Assembly (NCBI GenBank): GCA_030424715.1
Contig: JAUHWH010000004.1
Span: forward strand, 158,437 to 222,436
DNA: 64,000 nucleotides
Source of the DNA: Bdellovibrionia bacterium
Lineage (GTDB): Bacteria; Bdellovibrionota; Bdellovibrionia; Bdellovibrionales; JAGQZY01
Reading direction: 5' to 3'
Position 1 is the first letter of the stretch, and every line of letters begins with the position of its first letter. A program made the translations under genes and the position numbers. Below, one piece after another: positions 1-7,317 of this stretch. The notes beneath the pieces are model-generated. The model searched no databases. It was given only the letters and a program-made list of their open reading frames with translations, and was not told the DNA's origin.

Positions 1-1
1 C

Positions 2-100
2 TGGGATAGCGACGTCAGCAAACTCGGTTTTATCTACGAAATGGCCAAAGCCAAACTCACCGAAAGTCGCCCCGACGTCGGAGAAAATCAAAAGTTTTAA
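2..100 (+). CDS. C-terminal end of an unidentified protein (partial)
   Basis: An open frame enters from the left edge and ends with TAA at 98-100, giving 32 residues that end in GENQKF. The tail is hydrophilic and shows no recognisable motif. It is called coding because the frame is open from the edge and is followed 14 bases later by a strong GC-rich hairpin, as expected at the end of a transcription unit. The gene body lies outside the window and its function cannot be inferred. Confidence 0.5.
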   Translation, partial: WDSDVSKLGFIYEMAKAKLTESRPDVGENQKF

Positions 101-114
101 AAACATCTTCAAGC

Positions 115-153
115 CAGCGGGGTCTCGTCCCCCCCCTTACCGAGGCCCCGCTG
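115..153 (+). terminator. GC-rich hairpin after the left-edge gene
   Basis: A 13-bp stem (115-127 with 141-153) contains one G-T wobble and encloses a 13-base C-rich loop. It sits 14 bases after a stop codon. No clear T-run follows, so it is either a weak intrinsic terminator or an mRNA 3'-end stabiliser. Confidence 0.6.
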
Positions 154-353
154 ACAGTTTCTCAAGATCTCAATCCGAAAAGCATGCCTCTTTCTAAAGA
201 GCGAAATCTGCGCCCCAGGGGTTTGGTGGTCCTGTTTGAATATGAGACAGAGGGCTTTACCAGACCTTCGTTTTCAATGCTTTAGTCAATGGTGTGGGGT
301 TGAATTCAGTCACTTTTTCAATAGTTTCAAACATAAAACGCCGATACGGAGCT

Positions 354-2090
354 ATGGTCCGCTTTATTTCGACGATCCTTACTGTCTGCGCATGCTACGT
401 CCCTCTCGGGGCAGAGACCACTCTCCCTGTAGAGCCTGTAACATCTGTTCAGCAGTCGCCGGCGTCCTGTCCCGCCCGTCCCTCAGGCGATGAGGTGCAG
501 CGTATTCTTCAAACGGGCATGTTTTGTGTCCCCATGGTTCTGGCGGTCGGCGCAAAATATATTCCCGCCACCCAAGCTGCCACCTTTGCCGCTCTCACTC
601 GTGGAGTTGGCAAACTAGGAGGGCGAATCATCGCAGGGATGAACATTTCCGGAGGCGTCCTTGGCGCCATGGCAGTGGCCGCCGCTTTTGGGCGAGGGGC
701 TAATTCCATCGAGATGTGTCGAGTCGAGGGGATGGAGCTAAAACGTTACATCATTTCTGAAACAGAAAAAAGAGGCGAACAAATTCAGAAAAATTTAGAA
801 GCCGCCGGTTTCCAATTGTCTGAAGTGGAAAAGCGAAGGCTGAAATTTCGTCCCTCCTATCATGACCAAGCGTATCTCGAGCGACGTCTGTGTGGCGAGG
901 TGGTGTTGCATGCTGAATACATGAAAGAGAGACAAAACCGGGTTTATCTTGATCTCGTGAACGGGACCATGAAGAATGTACCCTTTCCATCGGAGCCGCC
1001 TGAAGGACTCTCTGATCAAGACAAGCAAGAAATCGCCGAGTATCTAAGATCTCTAAAGTGTGTGCCCGCCGAGAGATACGTGCAAGGGATCTGCGCGATA
1101 GGGAGCTTTGTTCTGTTTCGAAAATCCCTTCGTGACTCTAAGGCACAAAAATCTGTTGTTACGGCCGTTCGCTCTGATTTACAAACCACAAATAAAGCGA
1201 TGACTCCGGCGCGAGCCCCCGTACCAAAGACTTCTGTAGAATCACCAGCGACTCAAGGGGTGGCACCCCCATTAGTGAAAGGGCATGCATCGATGACCAG
1301 TCCTTCCCCAAATTTGAGAGTCAAGCCTTCGTCAGCAAGTCGTAAAAGTCGCCGGCAAGAGGTGAAGTCAAAAAGTCATGAAAAGCCATTGGCCTATTCG
1401 CAGCGAACCACAACTCCCTTAAAGCCGTTGTCGGACCGCGCGCGATCACCTCAAGAGCAAGTTTTAAAGTCGGCCGTCTTTCAATCACAGAAACCTCTCC
1501 CGGAGGGGCTGACGGACAGTCGCCTTGTTGTCTTGAGTAACGGTCAGAAGGCGGTTTGGAAGCCCCACCGAAAGAGTGTCGATTCCAACTATCGAGCCGA
1601 AGTCTTTGCCTACGAACTCGATCAGAAACTTCAACTGGGATTGGTGCCACCCACGGTCGAGTATCGGTCCGGGGGGCAGGTGGGGAGCCTACAACTGTTT
1701 GTAAAAGGAAAAGACGCCCTTGAGCGAAGGGTGAGTGATCCACAACAAGAATTCAAGCAGAGCTTTTTGGACTACTTGATTGATCATCGCGATCGCCATC
1801 GACATAATTTTTTGACGACTGATGAAGGGCGTTTTGTTTCGATTGACAACACGGACTCAATGACTGGACTCAACGGGCTGCGCGGTCGCAGCTTTGACGA
1901 TCGCCTCGTTGAATTGCATGTCTTTATGGAGTCCTCAGAGGGACGACAGGTGGTTCAAAGGTTACGAAAAACCAGAACCCCGCAGTTCCGCCAAGAGGTC
2001 GAGGGCTATTTTGGAAAGACCGACACCGATAAGTTTATGCAAAGGATTGACAAAGTGATCGAGCACTTCGATGCCATGATCGGTCAATGA
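354..2090 (+). CDS. Exported protein with C-terminal atypical (FAM20/PI3-4-kinase-like) kinase domain
   Basis: The frame is open from a GTG at 294. The ATG at 354 is preferred because it begins directly with a Sec-type signal peptide (MVRFISTILTV... to about residue 22) and has a GGAG just upstream, though only 2 bases away. A helical N-terminal half is followed by a Ser/Pro/Lys-rich linker encoded at about 1150-1480. The last 190 residues resemble atypical kinases: an AVWKP strand, a YRAEVFAYELDQ helix with an acidic residue, an LGLVPPT turn, then DHRDRHRHN and SIDNTD, which look like catalytic-loop and metal-binding segments. This pattern is known from FAM20/HipA/PI4-kinase-type folds. The assignment is by motif only and the substrate is unknown. 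An exported kinase would be unusual because ATP is scarce in the periplasm. Confidence 0.6.
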   Translation: MVRFISTILTVCACYVPLGAETTLPVEPVTSVQQSPASCPARPSGDEVQRILQTGMFCVPMVLAVGAKYIPATQAATFAALTRGVGKLGGRIIAGMNISGGVLGAMAVAAAFGRGANSIEMCRVEGMELKRYIISETEKRGEQIQKNLEAAGFQLSEVEKRRLKFRPSYHDQAYLERRLCGEVVLHAEYMKERQNRVYLDLVNGTMKNVPFPSEPPEGLSDQDKQEIAEYLRSLKCVPAERYVQGICAIGSFVLFRKSLRDSKAQKSVVTAVRSDLQTTNKAMTPARAPVPKTSVESPATQGVAPPLVKGHASMTSPSPNLRVKPSSASRKSRRQEVKSKSHEKPLAYSQRTTTPLKPLSDRARSPQEQVLKSAVFQSQKPLPEGLTDSRLVVLSNGQKAVWKPHRKSVDSNYRAEVFAYELDQKLQLGLVPPTVEYRSGGQVGSLQLFVKGKDALERRVSDPQQEFKQSFLDYLIDHRDRHRHNFLTTDEGRFVSIDNTDSMTGLNGLRGRSFDDRLVELHVFMESSEGRQVVQRLRKTRTPQFRQEVEGYFGKTDTDKFMQRIDKVIEHFDAMIGQ

Positions 2091-2472
2091 GCGAGGCCAC
2101 TCTTGGCCCTTTGAGGTCAGCTTTGGCGTTATCTCAATGGCTACTAAAATCGAGCACTGAGTAAGACGGGATGAGGGCATTGTAAAATGGTTTTTGGAGA
2201 ACTCACTCAAGTCGCCCGACAATGCAAGATCAATCATTGTTATAGCAAAACTTCTTTTGAACTTTAATATCAGCGGTTGTATTCGAGTCTTGTTCTAGGA
2301 AGAAGACAATAGGTTTTAGGAAAGTTTACTATTTTCGTCTTGGTTCTTTACGACTTTTTAAGTTGGTCAATTGTGCCTGAATAATTCTAATAATGAAGCA
2401 TCGAGGAGCAAGGTATTTAAGGTCTCGAGGCACAGTCCTTGCAATTACTTGTCTTCAGTAGGGGGGTATGCG
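2091..2472. other. Intergenic region without a convincing gene
   Basis: This 382-base stretch separates the kinase-like gene from the lipoprotein gene. A minus-strand frame (to 2237) overlaps the end of the kinase-like gene and has no ribosome binding site or recognisable protein. The frame of the downstream gene is open from 2371, but residues before 2473 do not look like a signal sequence. Probably it carries the promoter of the lipoprotein gene; no strong -35/-10 pair was identified. Confidence 0.4.
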
Positions 2473-3435
2473 ATGTTTTTATCAAAATGGTTCGGTCTTC
2501 GTTTTATAGTGCTTATGCTTTTTTTAGGCGTAGCGGCTTGTGGCAATGTGGAGGGGACTACCGAGTTGGATGAGACCAATGGTTTTGAGGTTATCAGTTC
2601 AACTCCTTCGGGGAACAACAACACGGAAGCCGACCCGTCGGGCACTCCAAACCTTGCTGATGACGATGTTCATGATTCCATTCAACCAACCGAGCCGGTG
2701 ACCTTGCCCGAGGGCAGTGCTTCATGGAACCCCATACTCCAACAAATTTTTCTTTTGTCCAACGGCAACTATAAGGTTTCGGATCGACAGATGGGAATGA
2801 TCGAAGCGGCCGAAGACCCAGAGCTGGTTGCCGAGCGTTTACCGGCGAGAGTTCTGGATTTTCGAGGAGATGTGTCGCGCGCTCTACAGGTCCCGATCTC
2901 GCTGATAACCGTCGCTGATGCTCTGGCAGAGTTTGATTATCGAAGGGCCGTCGTGGGGTACTCCTCAAACAATCCATACGGTCAGATCGACAGCATGAAA
3001 CTCGAAACGCTTTTTCTTCTTGGTCAACGCGTTCGAGCGGCGGGGTATGACAATCACTACTACGGTTTTAGTAAACCCCAATATATTGAGCTCAGTGAGG
3101 TCCAGAGAAACCATCCGGTGGTCAAAGAGGTGCTTCGGTTGACCTCGGGGAGATACCAATTCACCAGCAGTCAAATGACTCAAATCGAGAGGGCTGCAGA
3201 CCCTGAAAAGGTGGCCGATTGGCTTGCGGAAAGAACCTTAGATTTTCGAATGGATATTGCTAGAGGACTCGATGTACCTCTAAGGGTCATAAAACCTGAA
3301 GAGGTTATTGTTGAAATGGACCTCTCACGTGCCGTACGGGGCTACTCTTCAAACAACCCGCTCTCAAGAGCTCAGGCTCTCGATAAGACTGTAATATTCT
3401 CTATTGGGCATCGCGTGGGGCTGGATAGAAATTGA
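2473..3435 (+). CDS. Lipoprotein with two tandem ~100-residue repeats
   Basis: The start at 2473 is preferred over the upstream in-frame GTG because an AGGGGGG ribosome binding site lies 6 bases before it and a lipoprotein signal begins there, with lipobox VAAC and Cys23. A Thr/Asn/Pro-rich linker follows. Two homologous repeats come next, each with the order LSNGNYKVS/LTSGRYQFT, then Q.., IE.A.DPE.VA..L..R.LDFR.D..R.L.VP, then RAV.GYSSNNP and GQRV/GHRV. The protein is probably exposed on the outer or inner membrane face of the periplasm. No known family was recognised and no function is proposed. It appears monocistronic. Confidence 0.75.
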   Translation: MFLSKWFGLRFIVLMLFLGVAACGNVEGTTELDETNGFEVISSTPSGNNNTEADPSGTPNLADDDVHDSIQPTEPVTLPEGSASWNPILQQIFLLSNGNYKVSDRQMGMIEAAEDPELVAERLPARVLDFRGDVSRALQVPISLITVADALAEFDYRRAVVGYSSNNPYGQIDSMKLETLFLLGQRVRAAGYDNHYYGFSKPQYIELSEVQRNHPVVKEVLRLTSGRYQFTSSQMTQIERAADPEKVADWLAERTLDFRMDIARGLDVPLRVIKPEEVIVEMDLSRAVRGYSSNNPLSRAQALDKTVIFSIGHRVGLDRN

Positions 3436-3663
3436 GTTCCTTTTAGTTTCAGGCCGTCATGACACAGCGATGCATTCGCTGCTCTGTGCATGCTGGGCTC
3501 AAAGTTTCAGCATGAGGTGTTGGCTGATCTGTAGTCTTTGTCTCGGGATGAGGGTGAGACGTAAGATCTAGTCTTTACAGCATATTCTAGCATTCGAGCC
3601 ATTTCGTTTGAACGTTTTGTGGTGCTAGCAAACAAAGTCGCAGAGGACTTTCATAGTCGATGC

Positions 3664-4518
3664 TTAGAAAACGAAGTTGCGGTTCTTGATGCCCATGCGT
3701 TGGCAAACGATACGGGTCACCTCTGAGGCCGTCTCTTCGAGAGCACGGTCCGTGACGTTGAGCACAGGCCAGCGTTTGTACTTGTTAAAGATCTGTTTGG
3801 CGTATTCGATCTCGTCGTAAATGTTATCCAAGCGCGCGTATTCTCCGCCGGGGTCTTGTCCAAATTTCTCTAGACGATTTTTGCGAATTTTTTGCAGCGA
3901 GCTTGGTTCAATGGTTAGGCCCACGACTTTGCGTTGATCAATTTCAAAAAGTTGGTCGGGCAGGGGAGTGCCCTTAACAAGTGGTATATTCGCCACTTTC
4001 CAGCCTTTGTAACCCAGAAAGAGGCTTAGGGGGGTCTTGCTGGTACGACTGATTCCGACCAACACGATGTCTGCTTTGTCTAGATCTGCCGATATTTTGC
4101 CATCATCATGGCGAACTGTGAATTCGATGGCCTCGACTCTGCGAAAATAGGTTTCATCGACGGAACGTAGCTTGCCCGCTTCGCGGTCTTTGTTTTCAAC
4201 ATTTAGGAAAATATCGAGATTGCGTAGGAGAGGGCCGAGAAGATCCACTTGCAACAGGTTTTTTTCAGCAGCCTTCTCTTCTAGATATTCGCGGAGCGTG
4301 GGGGTAACAACCGTGTGGACGATCAGAGCCCCGCGCTTGAAGGCCTCGTTCACCACATTGTCGACCTGTGATTCGGAGCGAACATTTTTATTTCTAACAA
4401 TGTGAAAATCAAATTTGGAGTAGTGGACGACCGCCGCCCGGGTCATGATGGCTGCGGTTTCACCCGTGCCATCTGATATTATATAAACAAAAGCCTTCTC
4501 TTCTTCTTCGTCGGTCAT
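3664..4518 (-). CDS. ppsR: PEP synthase/PPDK regulatory protein (DUF299 bifunctional kinase/pyrophosphorylase)
   Basis: The 284-residue product has the family hallmarks: N-terminal YIISDGTGETA, the phosphate-binding loop VGISRTSKTPLS in the middle, and the VANIPLVKGTPLP and GLTIEP segments after it. The family inactivates phosphoenolpyruvate synthase or pyruvate-phosphate dikinase by ADP-dependent phosphorylation of a Thr next to the catalytic His, and reactivates it by phosphorolysis. It thereby sets the direction between pyruvate and PEP in the cytoplasm. The start overlaps the nusB stop by 4 bases, so it is probably translationally coupled as the last gene of nrdR-nusB-ppsR. The target enzyme is not in this window. 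Confidence 0.93.
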   Translation of the reverse strand: MTDEEEEKAFVYIISDGTGETAAIMTRAAVVHYSKFDFHIVRNKNVRSESQVDNVVNEAFKRGALIVHTVVTPTLREYLEEKAAEKNLLQVDLLGPLLRNLDIFLNVENKDREAGKLRSVDETYFRRVEAIEFTVRHDDGKISADLDKADIVLVGISRTSKTPLSLFLGYKGWKVANIPLVKGTPLPDQLFEIDQRKVVGLTIEPSSLQKIRKNRLEKFGQDPGGEYARLDNIYDEIEYAKQIFNKYKRWPVLNVTDRALEETASEVTRIVCQRMGIKNRNFVF

Positions 4519-4940
4519 GACTTTGAGAGGTTCTCCTGCTGGAAGACTTGATCGAGGATGCCGTTGATAAAGTTTTTGGAGTCTTGGGAGCTGTACTTTT
4601 TGGCCAAGTCGATAATGTCTGTAATAGTTAGTTTTGGAGCCGTGGGTGTCGCATCAGAAAAACAAAGTTCAAAGATAGCAATTTGCAGCAGGATTTTATC
4701 AATCACTGCAATTCGGTCGATTCGCCAGTTCTCGCTGTAGCGGTTTATGATTTCATTGATCTTCGCCTCTTCAGCAATCACATTTTCTGTTAAGAAGCGC
4801 GCGTAATCGCGGGTGGCATTGTCAAATGTGAAGTTGTCGGCGAAAGCATTAAAAAGTTCTTGAGCGCTGACACCCTCTTGAAAGCCTTGTTGAAATAAGA
4901 CTTGCATGGCGGCTTCGCGAGCTTTGCGGAGTGGTTTCAT
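4515..4940 (-). CDS. nusB: Transcription antitermination factor NusB
   Basis: A 141-residue all-helical protein with the NusB signature: R-x-x-A-x-Q-x-LFQ near the N terminus, the IDRIAVIDKILLQIAIFE helix, then the TITDIIDLAKKYSS and FINGILDQV segments. NusB binds boxA RNA together with S10 (NusE) in rRNA antitermination. It overlaps both neighbours by 4 bases (nrdR upstream, ppsR downstream). The nrdR-nusB arrangement is common in bacteria. Confidence 0.95.
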   Translation of the reverse strand: MKPLRKAREAAMQVLFQQGFQEGVSAQELFNAFADNFTFDNATRDYARFLTENVIAEEAKINEIINRYSENWRIDRIAVIDKILLQIAIFELCFSDATPTAPKLTITDIIDLAKKYSSQDSKNFINGILDQVFQQENLSKS

Positions 4941-5407
4941 AGAGTTTGGTCTTCTTGCGATGGGTTGCGGTTGGATAGATCTTCAAGAAATTCGGAAATG
5001 TCTTTAAATGTTTTGTACACACTGGCAAAGCGGACATAAGCCACTTCATCCACTTTTTTGAGTTCTTGCATCACAAAATGCCCGATCATGTCTGTGGTCA
5101 TTTCTTTATCGGCATGTTCCACGACCCAGCCAGTGACAGTTTCCACCATATGCTCAATTTTAGAAGAGCTAATCGGGCGCTTTTGGCAAGCGGCCTTGAT
5201 ACCACCTAAAAGCTTTTCAGGAGAAAAGGGCTCGCGACGTCCGTCTTTCTTAACCACCATGGGCAGGTTAATAACAATGGTTTCTAGGGTGGTGAAGCGG
5301 GCGGCGCACTTTTCGCACTCTCGGCGACGACGAGTTGATTCCCCATCTTTCTGAGTTCTAGTGTCAAGAACCTTGGTATCTAATGAGTGGCAGTGCGGAC
5401 ATTTCAT
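4937..5407 (-). CDS. nrdR: Transcriptional repressor NrdR
   Basis: The product is about 156 residues from the ATG at 5407, where the canonical NrdR start MKCPHC begins; the open frame extends 12 residues further upstream but those are not family-like. A four-Cys zinc ribbon (CPHC near the start, CEKC about 30 residues later) is followed by an ATP-cone domain with VVKKDGRREPFS. NrdR senses dATP/ATP and represses ribonucleotide reductase operons by binding paired NrdR boxes. No nrd gene is visible here. It is the first gene of the nrdR-nusB-ppsR operon. Confidence 0.94.
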   Translation of the reverse strand: MKCPHCHSLDTKVLDTRTQKDGESTRRRRECEKCAARFTTLETIVINLPMVVKKDGRREPFSPEKLLGGIKAACQKRPISSSKIEHMVETVTGWVVEHADKEMTTDMIGHFVMQELKKVDEVAYVRFASVYKTFKDISEFLEDLSNRNPSQEDQTL

Positions 5408-5509
5408 TACGACGAAAGTATGAAAAACCATGGGCTTGGTCAAGTCTATTAGGGTCTTGATTTCCCAAGAAGACTGTTAAATCAGAGTCGAGAGTTCTAG
5501 AATTAAATT

Positions 5510-6130
5510 ATGGAGATTTCTCTTAAATTCCTATTGCTATTCGGTCTTTTGGGCGCCTTACGCCCCGAGCAAGGTTTGGCGGCTGCGACGGGCAAGTCGG
5601 CGGCTATGAAGTATTTCTCAAAAAAGGCGAAACAGCCCCGCTTGTCGAGCCGAGCCCCCGCTTCGGCTGCCGTAACTGGGCAGGGTCTATTGGGGCTCGC
5701 CGTCGGGAGTCTGATCAATAGCAAGAGCTACGGTTGGGTTGATGAGGAGCTAACAGGCTGGAATATGGAAGTTTCTTATTTGAGGGCTGGTCGAGGGACC
5801 TTTGCTCAAGGGTTTCATCTGGAGTTGCAGAAGTTCGGGGCCCAAGGACAGGATTTAACGAAGTTGGCCTTTCTATTGAGCTTCAATTTTCCACGCAGGT
5901 TAAGCTTTCCGGTTTACATTGGGGTGTCAGCGGGACCGAGCTTTTTCTTGGAACAAAAAGATGAAGAATCGGAGTTTGCGTTGGATTATAAGGCCTATCT
6001 AGGGTTACGTCTCAATGAGGCCCACAGCCAGTATTTTATACAAAGTGGTGTGAAAAACCATGTCCATGTGTTAAGTGATGGACAGTTTGTTGGATGGTTT
6101 GTTTCCTCTGGAGTGGCGTACAAGTTTTGA
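5510..6130 (+). CDS. Putative outer-membrane beta-barrel protein
   Basis: A 206-residue protein starts with a Sec signal (MEISLKFLLLFGLLGAL..., likely cleavage near LAAA). From about residue 60 it consists of alternating polar/hydrophobic strands with Gly/aromatic pairs and ends in VAYKF, a typical C-terminal aromatic residue for Bam-dependent barrels. No family was recognised. It is transcribed away from nrdR, and its stop overlaps the probable TTG start of the rRNA methyltransferase gene. No clear ribosome binding site is visible before the ATG. Confidence 0.6.
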   Translation: MEISLKFLLLFGLLGALRPEQGLAAATGKSAAMKYFSKKAKQPRLSSRAPASAAVTGQGLLGLAVGSLINSKSYGWVDEELTGWNMEVSYLRAGRGTFAQGFHLELQKFGAQGQDLTKLAFLLSFNFPRRLSFPVYIGVSAGPSFFLEQKDEESEFALDYKAYLGLRLNEAHSQYFIQSGVKNHVHVLSDGQFVGWFVSSGVAYKF

Positions 6131-7317
6131 GATATCATAGACATTTATTGCAGGCCTGCATTGACGCCCTGACCGCAATTTTTATTGAGGGCCGCCACGC
6201 TGACAAATGCATCGAATATTATATGAGGAACAACAAAAAGTGGGGCGCCCGCGACCGCCGCTTCTTTGCGGAGACAGTGTATGATTGTGTTCGCTGGTGG
6301 CGTTTGGATCGTCATCTTCTTTTTCAAAAAGAAGAGACGGCTCCTGAGTTGAGCTTTCTGGCTCCATCACTCTGGCGCCGAGGGCTTCCTATGCCGGAGT
6401 TTGATGAGTTCTCAAAAATTGATTGTCTGCGTTTTCAGAGCCGCCTTGAAGAAATCCAGAGTCCCGCCGTGAAGCATGCTTTTCCGGACTGGTTGTATCA
6501 AATGCTCGGTGATCAGCTGGACTCTTGGGATGAAATGGTTCCCTATTTCAATAAGACCAACGAATTGGTGGTTCGAGCTAACACGTTGAAAAACAGTCCC
6601 GTCGAATTGCAAAAGTCACTGGCCGCAATGGGTATACAGACAAAACCTCTATTGGGCACAGAGACGGGCTTAATTTTTGACGAGCGCAGCAATATCTTTC
6701 GAATTGATTTGTTCAAAAAGGGACACTTTGAGGTTCAAGACGGAGCCAGTCAGCAAGTGGCATCGTTTTTAAATGTTGAGCCGGGTATGCGAGTGGTCGA
6801 TGCTTGCGCCGGCGCCGGAGGAAAAACTCTTCACATTGCCGATCAGTTAAAAAATAAAGGCAAAGTGGTGGCAATGGATATCCATCAGTGGAAACTCGAC
6901 CAGCTGAAGCTGAGGGCCCGCCGAAATTCCTATTCTAATATTGAAATGAAAGTGATCGACAGCAGTAAAGTTATAAAGCGAATGAAAAACACGGCAGATC
7001 GCCTTTTGCTCGATGTTCCTTGCTCCGGTCTCGGTGTGCTTCGCAGAAACCCGGACACCAAGTGGAAACTGTCCAGTGCTGGGATTCAAGAGGTCATGGA
7101 AATTCAAAAAAATATTTTGAATGACTACGCTGGTATCTTAAAAGTCGGTGGAAAGATGGTCTATTCTACCTGTAGCGTGTTGCCCCAAGAGAACGAAGAA
7201 CAGGTGAATCTCTTTTTATCCACTCACTCAAATTTTAAAATGGTCAAGCAACGAAATATCTATCCGACTCGTCCCGGCTTTGATGGTTTTTATATGGCCC
7301 TGCTTGAAAAGTCCTAG
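6127..7317 (+). CDS. rsmB: 16S rRNA (cytosine-C5)-methyltransferase, RsmB/NOL1-NOP2-Sun family
   Basis: An N-terminal NusB-like helical region (with RDRRFFAETVYDCVRWW) is followed by a SAM-dependent methyltransferase: motif I VVDACAGAGGKT, MDIHQWKLDQL, the active-site region DVPCSGLGVLRRNPD, and the second catalytic cysteine in YSTCSVLP. The family methylates C967 of 16S rRNA in E. coli. The start is uncertain. A TTG at 6127 overlaps the preceding stop and has GGAG about 11 bases upstream, whereas an ATG at 6094 would overlap the preceding gene by 37 bases. The stop codon shares a palindromic CTAG with the convergent tamA-like gene. Paralogues such as RsmF/YebU cannot be fully excluded. Confidence 0.85.
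   Translation: MRYHRHLLQACIDALTAIFIEGRHADKCIEYYMRNNKKWGARDRRFFAETVYDCVRWWRLDRHLLFQKEETAPELSFLAPSLWRRGLPMPEFDEFSKIDCLRFQSRLEEIQSPAVKHAFPDWLYQMLGDQLDSWDEMVPYFNKTNELVVRANTLKNSPVELQKSLAAMGIQTKPLLGTETGLIFDERSNIFRIDLFKKGHFEVQDGASQQVASFLNVEPGMRVVDACAGAGGKTLHIADQLKNKGKVVAMDIHQWKLDQLKLRARRNSYSNIEMKVIDSSKVIKRMKNTADRLLLDVPCSGLGVLRRNPDTKWKLSSAGIQEVMEIQKNILNDYAGILKVGGKMVYSTCSVLPQENEEQVNLFLSTHSNFKMVKQRNIYPTRPGFDGFYMALLEKS

Noticed and set aside
1321-1743. 140-codon minus-strand frame inside the kinase-like gene
   Set aside because: Antisense to conserved kinase-like motifs, no ribosome binding site, Arg/Pro-rich as usual for shadows.
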